Below are positions 1 through 5,574 of a stretch of 13,019 bases of DNA, one piece after another. Position 1 is the stretch's first letter; each line of letters opens with the position of its first letter. The position numbers and the translations under genes are program-made. This DNA is from Candidatus Nitrosopumilus sp. (GTDB lineage Archaea; Thermoproteota; Nitrososphaeria; Nitrososphaerales; Nitrosopumilaceae). Below the pieces are notes generated by a model, which was not told the DNA's origin, did no database searches, and was given only the letters and a program-made list of their open reading frames with translations. The stretch is taken from contig JABDOO010000030.1 of the NCBI GenBank assembly GCA_013043295.1, positions 1 to 13,019 of the forward strand. The letters run 5' to 3'.

Positions 1-547
1 GGTCCATGCCAATTAATTTGACACCAGAACAATGGTATTTGAAAATACCAGCTGCTTCAGCAATGTAACAATACTGTGCTGTTTCGCCAGGATTGACAGA
101 CTCAAAAGCGCTTGCAGAAATTTGTGAGGCGTGCATGTCGTTACCGTGTCCAGTAACTTCATCATCTGGAATTGTAAGTGTCATTTTTACAACATCGCCT
201 TGTGTAACTCTTAGTGTTGGTCCTGGGACTTGTCCACTAAAGGTCATGGCGTTGAAAGTTTTTCCTCCCATAACTGGAAGTTCAACACTTTCACCAGTCA
301 AGTTAAACTCGACTACTGTTCTACCAGAACTTTCTAGAACACCACAATCAGTTTCTGCGAATGCTTGAGGCATTACAAGCTGTAAACCGCCCATTTGGTG
401 GATTTGTTCAATTACATCGACATCCATTTTGTTGATATCGAGTGATTGTCCAGCAATTTGGGTTTGTGTGTATGTGCTTCCGAATAAGGTTGCTCCCATT
501 ACAGCTACTGCTGCAATAGTAAAGAGCATACTAACACGCTTATTCAT
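1..547 (-). CDS. nirK: Copper nitrite reductase-like multicopper oxidase (NirK), 5' part only
   Basis: Exported copper protein of the NirK/multicopper oxidase family; 182 residues are visible and the C-terminal part lies beyond the left edge. The reading frame was translated by hand from the ATG at 547. Residues 4-25 form a hydrophobic signal or anchor segment after a short basic N-terminus, followed by a linker and a second AFA-E junction near residue 64 that could also be a cleavage site. The first cupredoxin domain starts near residue 77. HGNDMH at 134-139 has the same spacing as the HxxDxH of classical CuNIR, giving type 1 His134, catalytic Asp137 and type 2 His139. YHC at 171-173 supplies type 2 His172 and type 1 Cys173. 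The remaining ligands lie beyond the edge. NirK homologues are abundant in ammonia-oxidising archaea, where their exact role (nitrite to NO, or a step in hydroxylamine oxidation) is debated. A TATA element 26 bases upstream of the ATG suggests a leaderless transcript. A non-NirK two-domain multicopper oxidase is the alternative. Confidence 0.86.
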   Translation of the reverse strand, partial: MNKRVSMLFTIAAVAVMGATLFGSTYTQTQIAGQSLDINKMDVDVIEQIHQMGGLQLVMPQAFAETDCGVLESSGRTVVEFNLTGESVELPVMGGKTFNAMTFSGQVPGPTLRVTQGDVVKMTLTIPDDEVTGHGNDMHASQISASAFESVNPGETAQYCYIAEAAGIFKYHCSGVKLIGMD

Positions 548-568
548 AAAGCAACGACTATGCAATTC

Positions 569-580
569 ATATATAATAAT
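569..580 (-). promoter_or_regulatory. TATA box of the nirK-like gene
   Basis: On the minus strand the sequence reads ATTATTATATAT, a strong archaeal TATA element. Its downstream core (569-576) is centred about 26 bases from the A of the ATG at 547. Transcription would therefore begin at or next to the start codon, giving a leaderless mRNA, which is common in archaea. The match is seen directly; promoter activity is inferred. Confidence 0.6.
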
Positions 581-587
581 TCCCATT

Positions 588-600
588 ATTGGTAACCGAT
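588..600. promoter_or_regulatory. 13-bp dyad between nirK-like and fumarate lyase genes (possible operator)
   Basis: ATTGGTAACCGAT is an imperfect 13-bp inverted repeat with one mismatched pair around a central base. It lies 8 bases upstream of the nirK TATA element and immediately before a second T/A-rich TATA-like tract on the plus strand (600-608, TTTTAAGAA). The position would suit a regulator of one or both divergent genes. The symmetry is seen in the sequence; a regulatory function is a guess. The rest of the 548-655 intergenic stretch shows only AT-rich promoter-like DNA. Confidence 0.3.
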
Positions 601-655
601 TTTAAGAAAAAATCTGAAAAAGAATGAATAATGGGGAAATTTTAGTAAAGTCAAC

Positions 656-2017
656 ATGAAATATCGATTAGATCAAGATTCACTTGGCAAAGTCAAAATT
701 CCAGCAGATGCCTATTATGGTGCATTTACGGGAAGAGCAATCAAACAATATCACGTGACTGGAAACAAAAGTCATGAGAATTTGATAAAGTCTTTTGTCA
801 TGATTAAGCGCTCAGCAGCAGTTGCAAATATGAAAACTAAAGCAATCGATACAAAACGTGGTAAGGCAATTGTTTCGGCATGTGATAAAATTCTATCTGG
901 AAAACATGTTGATCAGTTTGTAGTAGATATGATAAATTCTGGAGCAGGTACTGCATTCAACATGAATTCTAATGAAGTTATTTCAAATGTAGCATTAGAA
1001 GTACTTCATAAAAAGAAAGGTCAATACGAGTTCTTACATCCAAACGACCATGTAAACATGTCACAGTCAAGTAACGACACATATCCTACTGCTATGCATG
1101 TTGCAATTTTGATGAATCTCAAAGAAACAATTCCCGCAATAGATATTCTAATTAAATCACTTTCCAAAAAAGCAAAACAATTTTCATCATTTAAAAAAAT
1201 TGGAAGGACACATCTAATGGATGCATTGCCTGTAACATTAGGTAGTGAATTTCAAGCATATGTTACATCAATAACTAAAGCAAGGAAAGAAATCATAGAT
1301 GCGCAAAAAGAATTACAATATGTTGCATTAGGAGGAACTGCTGTAGGTTCAGGTGCAAACACCCCAAAAGGTTATAGAAAAATTGCTATAGTAGAACTTG
1401 GGAAAATTTCCAAATTATCATTAAAACCAGAAAAGGATATGCAACATGGATTACAAAGTAAATTTGCAATCGCAAACTTGTCTAGTGCTTTAAGAAATTT
1501 AGCAGTAGAGATTGGGAAAATTGCAAACGATATTAGATTGATGGCATCAGGCCCAATTGCAGGATTGGCAGAGTTAGGGATACCTGCAGTACATGCAGGT
1601 TCATCAATTATGCCTGGTAAAGTCAATCCTTCCTTAGCTGAATGCATGAACATGATTTGTTTTAACATCATTGGAAATGATACATCAGTTTCTTATGCAG
1701 CACAAGGTGGACAGTTTGAGTTAAACGTAATGCTTCCTGGAATGCTAAAATGTATGTTAGAATCTACAGACATGCTGAAAAATTTCTTGCCAATATTTTC
1801 TGCAAATCTCATTGACGGGCTAACTGCTAACAAAGACAAATTGCGTGCAGATATTGAAAATAGTCCAGTCATTGTCACACTATTGACTCCAAAGATTGGA
1901 TATCTAAAATCTGCAGAACTTTTCAAAGAATCTCTGAAAACAGGTAAGACAATCAGAGAACTTGTGGTTTCAAAGAAACTGATGACTAACAAAGAAATTG
2001 ATTCCCTATTTGGATAG
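656..2017 (+). CDS. Class II fumarase/aspartase-family lyase
   Basis: Homotetrameric lyase of the fumarase/aspartase superfamily, 453 residues, close to the usual 455-470. It has the superfamily signature GSSIMPGKVNP (315-325, with the mobile catalytic-loop serines), GRTHLMDA (183-190), SSND (138-141) and NMNSNEVI (102-109). The features are mixed. GTAFNMNSNEVISNVALE and NTPKGY look aspartase-like, whereas SSNDTYPTAM, GGTAVGSG and the run after the signature (ECMNMICF..GND) look fumarase-like. The N-terminal YYGAFTGRA departs from both YGxQTQRA and YYGIxTxRA. Fumarase (fumarate + water to malate) is favoured, because the hydroxypropionate/hydroxybutyrate cycle of these archaea needs one; aspartate ammonia-lyase remains open. 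The methylthiotransferase gene starts 3 bases after the stop, so the two are probably co-transcribed. ATG 656 is chosen because the protein starts just where family members do (KYRLDQDSLG). Confidence 0.85.
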   Translation: MKYRLDQDSLGKVKIPADAYYGAFTGRAIKQYHVTGNKSHENLIKSFVMIKRSAAVANMKTKAIDTKRGKAIVSACDKILSGKHVDQFVVDMINSGAGTAFNMNSNEVISNVALEVLHKKKGQYEFLHPNDHVNMSQSSNDTYPTAMHVAILMNLKETIPAIDILIKSLSKKAKQFSSFKKIGRTHLMDALPVTLGSEFQAYVTSITKARKEIIDAQKELQYVALGGTAVGSGANTPKGYRKIAIVELGKISKLSLKPEKDMQHGLQSKFAIANLSSALRNLAVEIGKIANDIRLMASGPIAGLAELGIPAVHAGSSIMPGKVNPSLAECMNMICFNIIGNDTSVSYAAQGGQFELNVMLPGMLKCMLESTDMLKNFLPIFSANLIDGLTANKDKLRADIENSPVIVTLLTPKIGYLKSAELFKESLKTGKTIRELVVSKKLMTNKEIDSLFG

Positions 2018-2020
2018 TTC

Positions 2021-3289
2021 ATGGCAAAAATTTTCGTAGAAGCTTATGGATGCTCTGCCAGTTTTGCAGATTCAGAGATGATTTCAGGACTGATTCTAAA
2101 CGGAGGCCACACTTTAGCAAAGAGCTCATCAGAATCAGATCTAAATATTGTAGTTACATGCTCTGTGAAAGATTCTACTGCAAACAAAATGATGTATAGA
2201 ATAAATTCTCTAAAAACAAAACCACTAATCGTAGCAGGCTGCCTCCCAAAGGCAGAAAAAGAAAATGTAGAGAAATTTTCTGAAAATGCCAGTCTATTAG
2301 GACCAAATTCGTTAGGAAAAACAATTCAAGTGATCAATTCAACATTAAGAGGTCAAAAGCAAATTGCATTAGAAGATTCAGATTTATCTAAAGTTGGTCT
2401 ACCCAAAGTCAGACTAAATCCTACTGTAGGAATTGTAGAAATTGCAAGTGGATGTATGAGTGAATGTACTTTCTGTCAGACCAAATTATCAAAGGGAGAT
2501 CTTTCTAGTTATAGATTAGGAGATATTGTAAGACAGGTTCAAACAGAGATCAAAGACGGATGTAAGGAAGTATGGTTAACATCTACAGATAATGGTTGTT
2601 ATGGATTCGATATTGGAACTGACTTACCAACTCTAGTAAATACAGTTTCAGAAATTCCAGAAGATTTCATGGTAAGGGTTGGAATGATGAATCCAATGTA
2701 TATGCCAAGAATCAAAGAGAAATTAATTGATTCCTTTGATAACGATAAGGTTTTCAAATTTTTACATATTCCTGTCCAGAGTGGAAGTGATAAAGTTCTA
2801 AATGATATGAAACGGGGACACACATCTGGAACCTATAGAGAAATTGTTCACAAAGTCAAAGATAGATTTGGAGACTTTACAATATCTACAGACATCATAG
2901 TAGGTTTTCCTACAGAAACTGAAGAAGATTTTCAAAAGACAATAGCATTACTTGATGAAACAAAGCCAGATACTGTAAATCTATCAAAGTATAGTGCTAG
3001 ACCTGGAACAGATGCTGCAGAGTGGAAGCAGATTGATGCATCTGAAGTAAAACGAAGAAGTAAGATAATTTTTGAGCAGATCAATAAATTATCTATGGAA
3101 AGCAATCAAAGATGGATCGGCTGGAAAGGCAAAGTCCTATTTGATGAATTGACAGATGAAGGAATAAAGGGTCGAAACTTTGCATACAAGCCTATTGCTG
3201 TAGAAGAAAATGTAGAATTAGGGCAATCACATGTTGTCGAAATCACAGGTGCTACGGTAAAAAGACTAGTTGGTAAGATCGCAAGCTAA
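2021..3289 (+). CDS. Archaeal MtaB-type tRNA methylthiotransferase (ms2t6A37), radical SAM
   Basis: Radical-SAM methylthiotransferase that probably adds a methylthio group to C2 of N6-threonylcarbamoyladenosine at position 37 of ANN-decoding tRNAs. It has 422 residues, the usual size for the archaeal/eukaryotic MtaB (CDKAL1-like) branch. An N-terminal MTTase domain (about 1-115) carries the three auxiliary-cluster cysteines Cys11, Cys47 and Cys74. The radical-SAM core (about 135-350) has C145-x3-C149-x2-C152. A C-terminal TRAM-like RNA-binding segment (about 363-420) ends the protein. The usual CQ.N context of the first cysteine is CSAS here, as befits the archaeal branch rather than bacterial MiaB or RimO. 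The gene lies 3 bases after the fumarate lyase stop, with GGAT just upstream as a weak ribosome-binding site. A seven-T tract directly follows the stop codon. A general MiaB-family role is certain; the exact tRNA substrate is inferred from the family. Confidence 0.9.
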   Translation: MAKIFVEAYGCSASFADSEMISGLILNGGHTLAKSSSESDLNIVVTCSVKDSTANKMMYRINSLKTKPLIVAGCLPKAEKENVEKFSENASLLGPNSLGKTIQVINSTLRGQKQIALEDSDLSKVGLPKVRLNPTVGIVEIASGCMSECTFCQTKLSKGDLSSYRLGDIVRQVQTEIKDGCKEVWLTSTDNGCYGFDIGTDLPTLVNTVSEIPEDFMVRVGMMNPMYMPRIKEKLIDSFDNDKVFKFLHIPVQSGSDKVLNDMKRGHTSGTYREIVHKVKDRFGDFTISTDIIVGFPTETEEDFQKTIALLDETKPDTVNLSKYSARPGTDAAEWKQIDASEVKRRSKIIFEQINKLSMESNQRWIGWKGKVLFDELTDEGIKGRNFAYKPIAVEENVELGQSHVVEITGATVKRLVGKIAS

Positions 3290-3296
3290 TTTTTTT
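3290..3296 (+). terminator. T-tract terminator after the methylthiotransferase gene
   Basis: Seven consecutive T residues directly follow the TAA stop. Oligo-T runs in the non-template strand are the main intrinsic termination signal for archaeal RNA polymerase. No stem-loop precedes it. This would separate the fumarate lyase/methylthiotransferase transcript from ftsZ, which has its own promoter-like sequence downstream. Confidence 0.45.
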
Positions 3297-3330
3297 CGAT
3301 CTAAAATTTGATTAAAAAAACGTAAGAAGG

Positions 3331-3339
3331 TTTTTTATG
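3331..3339 (+). promoter_or_regulatory. Possible TATA element of the FtsZ-like gene
   Basis: TTTTTTATG is centred about 28 bases before the ATG at 3363, the distance expected for a leaderless or near-leaderless archaeal transcript. The 73-base intergenic region is uniformly AT-rich, so the exact element is uncertain. Confidence 0.35.
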
Positions 3340-3362
3340 TAAATCAGGAAATAGGATCAGAA

Positions 3363-4313
3363 ATGAGTTTTCAAGTTAAAGAACCAATACTAGTCATAGG
3401 CCTAGGAGGCGCAGGCTCAAAATTAGCAAGGGAGGCAAAAAATTCACTAAATTCAGATTGTCTAATTATTAGTAATGACAAAAATGATTTTTCATCAGAG
3501 AATACATCTATTCACGTAGCAACTAATTCAGTAGTTAATCCATCTGTACAATTAATCAGAGGTTCAACCTATAATTATGCAGATGAAATAAAATCAAAGA
3601 TTTCAGATTATTCAACGGTTATCTTAATGGGTAATTTAGCAGGTAAAGCAGGTGCAGCCATGGCACCAGTAGTATCTGAGATATGTAAAGAAGCCAATAC
3701 AGGATTACTTTCCTTTGTAATTATGCCTTTCAAATATGAGAAAGATAGAATTTTCAATTCAGGCGTATCTCTAAAAAGAGTTAGAGCAGATTCCGAATGT
3801 ACAGTTGTTCTTGATAATGATTCATTATTAGAAAGTAATCCAGATTTGAGTCCTAAAGCATGCTATGAGATTGCAAATTCTGCAATGATACACGTAGTAG
3901 AGTCACTAGGAACATCTGAAATAACTTCTGAAACAAATATTCTATCTACAAGTAAAAATGGACAAGATATTGAAAATTCACTAAGAGATTCACTAAAAAT
4001 GCTTTATGAAAATGCACCTCCAAATTCAGTTAAACGTTCAATGTTGTATGTAGTAGGAGGAAGTAATATCCCTGTAGGAATTCTTAACTCAATTACAACT
4101 CTTACAGCAGGAATTGTTAATGAAAGCAATTCACAAATAGACATGACTTCATCTGCTGAAGAATCCAAAGTAGTAATGTTATCATCAATTCAAGGAATGA
4201 CAAAATTTGATAATTATGATCCTTTAGGAATGATTCCACAAGAAAATACACTTGATTGGTCAACTCCGGATTGTAGTATTGATTGTGAATTGGATTTATA
4301 TCAATTAGAATAA
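3363..4313 (+). CDS. ftsZ: Divergent FtsZ/tubulin-superfamily protein with degenerate GTPase motifs
   Basis: FtsZ-like protein of 316 residues. The N-terminal nucleotide-binding loop is recognisable as GLGGAGSK (13-20). The block from residue 86 to about 155 aligns with FtsZ from the tubulin signature through APVVSEICKEA (101-111), MPFKYEKDR (121-129) and VVLDNDSLL (148-156). However, the diagnostic GGGTGTG loop is replaced by GNLAGKAG (90-97), and the T7 catalytic loop (NxDxxD in FtsZ) is not present where expected, around 185-200. The C-terminal domain (about 215-285) keeps a weak FtsZ-like pattern. The tail ends in an acidic, hydrophobic-spaced peptide (ELDLYQLE) that could be a docking tail. 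Thaumarchaea divide mainly with the Cdv/ESCRT-III system and keep a divergent FtsZ of unclear job, so this is unlikely to be a normal GTP-hydrolysing Z-ring. It is a monocistronic gene converging on L31e. Confidence 0.8.
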   Translation: MSFQVKEPILVIGLGGAGSKLAREAKNSLNSDCLIISNDKNDFSSENTSIHVATNSVVNPSVQLIRGSTYNYADEIKSKISDYSTVILMGNLAGKAGAAMAPVVSEICKEANTGLLSFVIMPFKYEKDRIFNSGVSLKRVRADSECTVVLDNDSLLESNPDLSPKACYEIANSAMIHVVESLGTSEITSETNILSTSKNGQDIENSLRDSLKMLYENAPPNSVKRSMLYVVGGSNIPVGILNSITTLTAGIVNESNSQIDMTSSAEESKVVMLSSIQGMTKFDNYDPLGMIPQENTLDWSTPDCSIDCELDLYQLE

Positions 4314-4317
4314 ACTG

Positions 4318-4343
4318 TTTTTCAATTATAATTTGTTGAAAAG
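4318..4343. terminator. AT-rich hairpin between convergent ftsZ and L31e genes
   Basis: TTTTCAA (4319-4325) and TTGAAAA (4336-4342) form a 7-bp inverted repeat around a 10-base loop in the short gap between the two convergent stop codons. A T-run flanks it on each strand (five Ts at 4318-4322; four Ts reading the minus strand). The placement and symmetry fit a bidirectional terminator, although the stem is AT-only in most pairs. Confidence 0.4.
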
Positions 4344-4345
4344 GG

Positions 4346-4756
4346 CTAATCTTTCTTTGGTGCTTCTTTAGCTGGTTCTTCTTTCTTTGGTGCTTCTTTA
4401 GCTGGTTCTTCTTTCTTTGGTGCTTCTTTAGCTGGTTCTTCTACTTTATCTAAAACTTGTTTAGTTTCTTTTTCAGGAGTCACTTTAGATTCTACATCTT
4501 CATCATATCTTGAAACAAGAACATATCCATCGTCTGTTTTACTCATTCTAACTCGAACTTTTCTTGGTGGATTTCTAACTCCCTTTGCCCAAACTTCATG
4601 TGCTAAGTCTTCTTCTATTTTGATGGTTTCAACTTTCATGTGATGTTGAGCAAATTCTCTAATCATGTTAATTGCTCTGACTGCTCTATGTTGAGATTGT
4701 GAAATTTTTACTTTACCTAAATTAATTGTATAAACTCTTTCTAATTCCTGAGACAT
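4346..4756 (-). CDS. rpl31e: Large-subunit ribosomal protein L31e with a repeat-bearing C-terminal tail
   Basis: Archaeal/eukaryotic ribosomal protein eL31, which sits near the peptide exit tunnel of the large subunit. The core, residues 5-85, has the family landmarks ERVYTINLGK, RAVRAINMIREF, HHMKVE, VWAKGVRNPPRKVRVR and a short final strand. Residues 86-136 are an added charged tail; its last 31 residues are three exact copies of the decapeptide EEPAKEAPKK (106-135) plus Asp. Archaeal L31e is normally about 80-95 residues, so the tail adds roughly 45. The ATG at 4756 directly follows the TAG stop of the L39e gene with no spacer. A GGAGGT Shine-Dalgarno lies inside the last codons of that gene (4764-4769), 7 bases upstream, which implies translational coupling. 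The tail is probably disordered and surface-exposed. Confidence 0.95.
   Translation of the reverse strand: MSQELERVYTINLGKVKISQSQHRAVRAINMIREFAQHHMKVETIKIEEDLAHEVWAKGVRNPPRKVRVRMSKTDDGYVLVSRYDEDVESKVTPEKETKQVLDKVEEPAKEAPKKEEPAKEAPKKEEPAKEAPKKD
4350..4442. repeat. Perfect 30-bp direct tandem repeat, three copies, in the L31e tail
   Basis: Three head-to-tail copies of the same 30 bases (4351-4380, 4381-4410 and 4411-4440) are identical at every position, and the match extends slightly past both ends. The unit is a multiple of three and encodes EEPAKEAPKK on the minus strand. Each unit is itself built from related short CTTCTTT/CTTTCTTT motifs. Identity even at third codon positions points to recent duplication by slippage or unequal recombination rather than old conserved repeats. 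Confidence 0.95.
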
Positions 4757-4915
4757 CTATCCTACCTCCACATCAGTTGATCTCCAAGCTCTACGCTTTG
4801 GATTGGTTCTAACACCTCTCTTAGTTCTGAGAATAATCCATGCAGGTACTGCAGATGTTTGTCTAGTCTTTTTGAGTAGACGAATTTTCCTTGGAGAAGA
4901 CTTTCGTGCAGCCAT
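4757..4915 (-). CDS. rpl39e: Large-subunit ribosomal protein L39e
   Basis: Very small basic ribosomal protein eL39, 52 residues, lining the peptide exit tunnel in archaea and eukaryotes. The hand translation from ATG 4915 begins MAARKSSPRKIRLLKK and ends RTNPKRRAWRSTDVEVG. The core VPAWIILRTKRGVRTNPKRR (33 residues from the C-terminal half) carries the family pattern of a Trp-containing helix followed by the NPKRR(x)WRR-type tail. The length is standard (about 50). It is the first gene of a two-gene operon with L31e: its TAG stop is immediately followed by the L31e ATG, and its last codons hold the L31e ribosome-binding site. An ATTTAAAA TATA element about 28 bases upstream indicates a short or absent leader. 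In many archaea this pair is followed by eIF6; here ftsZ converges instead. Confidence 0.93.
   Translation of the reverse strand: MAARKSSPRKIRLLKKTRQTSAVPAWIILRTKRGVRTNPKRRAWRSTDVEVG
4764..4769 (-). promoter_or_regulatory. Shine-Dalgarno of L31e inside the L39e coding end
   Basis: Minus-strand GGAGGT is a full match to the anti-Shine-Dalgarno core and lies 7 bases before the L31e ATG at 4756. It is embedded in the final codons of L39e (Val-Glu-Val), so translation of the two ribosomal proteins is very likely coupled on one mRNA. Confidence 0.7.
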
Positions 4916-4930
4916 AGTTTTTCAGGCACG

Positions 4931-4947
4931 AAGAGCTCTTTTTAAAT
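4931..4947 (-). promoter_or_regulatory. L39e TATA element with abutting 10-bp palindrome
   Basis: Minus-strand ATTTAAAA (4947 to 4940) is centred about 28 bases from the A of the L39e ATG. Directly downstream, overlapping its last base, is the perfect palindrome AAGAGCTCTT (4931-4940), between the TATA box and the expected transcription start. A protein bound there would block polymerase recruitment. The sequence is seen; the operator role is speculative. Confidence 0.45.
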
Positions 4948-4951
4948 GAAT

Positions 4952-4964
4952 CTCAAAATTTGAG
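4952..4964. repeat. Perfect 13-bp dyad at the Nudix gene end, upstream of the L39e promoter
   Basis: CTCAAAATTTGAG pairs completely around a central A. It overlaps the TGA stop and last codons of the Nudix gene and ends 5 bases upstream of the L39e TATA element. It could be a weak AT-rich terminator hairpin, an operator for the ribosomal-protein operon, or chance in AT-rich DNA. Confidence 0.3.
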
Positions 4965-5507
4965 AATATTTCGAATTTGTTTTAGAATTCTTGCTGATGC
5001 ACCCCAGACTATTTGGTTTTGATACTCAAACGTATACATCTCTTGAATGATATTATGAGATGGATCTGTATCTTTAGCCATGGTGTGCAAAAATGGTTCA
5101 AATGGAATATGAAAAATTTTTTCAACTTCTCGATTTGGAGATAGTGGAGGAATTTTATCAACTATTGAAACAAATGGTAGAATTAAAAATCCTGAATTCA
5201 AAGTCACTACAGGTTCAAGTTGACCAACTACCTGTTCTCGTTTAATTTCTAGTCCAATTTCTTCACTAGTTTCACGTAATGCAGTATGAAGAAGATCTGA
5301 ATCATCATCTTCTAATTTACCACCAGGGAATGAAATTTCACCAGCATGAAATTTCATATCTTGTGGTTTTTCAGTCATTACTATTAGTGGCTCTTTTCCA
5401 TAAATTACGACAAGTACTGATGCTAATCTATAATTATTATCAAAATCAATTTTTGGTTTCACAGGTTTTGAGAGTACAGATTTTAGTTCATCTAAATTCA
5501 TTTCCAT
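4953..5507 (-). CDS. Nudix hydrolase, CoA pyrophosphatase (NudL) type
   Basis: Nudix pyrophosphatase of 184 residues from the ATG at 5507. The motif MKFHAGEISFPGGK (51-64) is the LxxHxGxxxFPGG signature of the CoA-diphosphatase branch. The Nudix box follows (63-86) with its metal-binding REtsEEiGL (78-86). The spacing between the glycines and the Arg-Glu pair is one residue longer than the textbook Nudix box, as in bacterial NudL, and Asp replaces the first box Glu. Likely reaction: CoA or a CoA derivative to 4'-phosphopantetheine plus 3',5'-ADP; substrate inferred from the family. The frame stays open upstream to a TTG at 5555 (200 residues). ATG 5507 is preferred because AGGTAAG precedes it, and the shared TATA element at 5544-5553 would otherwise lie within the gene. 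It is divergent from the MTHFR-like gene. Confidence 0.85.
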   Translation of the reverse strand: MEMNLDELKSVLSKPVKPKIDFDNNYRLASVLVVIYGKEPLIVMTEKPQDMKFHAGEISFPGGKLEDDDSDLLHTALRETSEEIGLEIKREQVVGQLEPVVTLNSGFLILPFVSIVDKIPPLSPNREVEKIFHIPFEPFLHTMAKDTDPSHNIIQEMYTFEYQNQIVWGASARILKQIRNILKF

Positions 5508-5543
5508 CTTACCTACAATTCCATATCGGTTTTGGTATTCAAA

Positions 5544-5553
5544 GGTTTTAACC
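5544..5553. promoter_or_regulatory. Possible bidirectional TATA element between Nudix and MTHFR-like genes
   Basis: GGTTTTAACC reads as a TATA-like element on both strands. On the plus strand its centre is about 26 bases before the ATG at 5575, which predicts a leaderless MTHFR-like mRNA. On the minus strand the start point would fall near 5522, leaving a leader of about 15 bases that contains AGGTAAG before the Nudix ATG at 5507. One element could thus fire in both directions. Inferred from spacing only. Confidence 0.4.
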
Positions 5554-5574
5554 AAGGTTGAAAGAAATTAGAAT

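Noticed and set aside
93..368. Plus-strand open frame of 91 codons
   Set aside because: It is antisense to the nirK-like gene, whose minus-strand translation shows copper ligands; this frame has no recognisable domain.
1372..2022. Minus-strand frames opposite the fumarate lyase (1372-1671, 1693-2022)
   Set aside because: They mirror a well-conserved plus-strand enzyme and have shadow-like composition.
4350..4442. CRISPR-like array
   Set aside because: The 30-bp units are directly adjacent with no spacers and encode a protein repeat.
5508..5555. N-terminal extension of the Nudix protein to TTG 5555
   Set aside because: It adds 16 residues with no family match, lacks a ribosome-binding site and would cover the probable shared TATA element. 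It also contains a TFEYQN stretch similar to one near the C-terminus, which looks coincidental.
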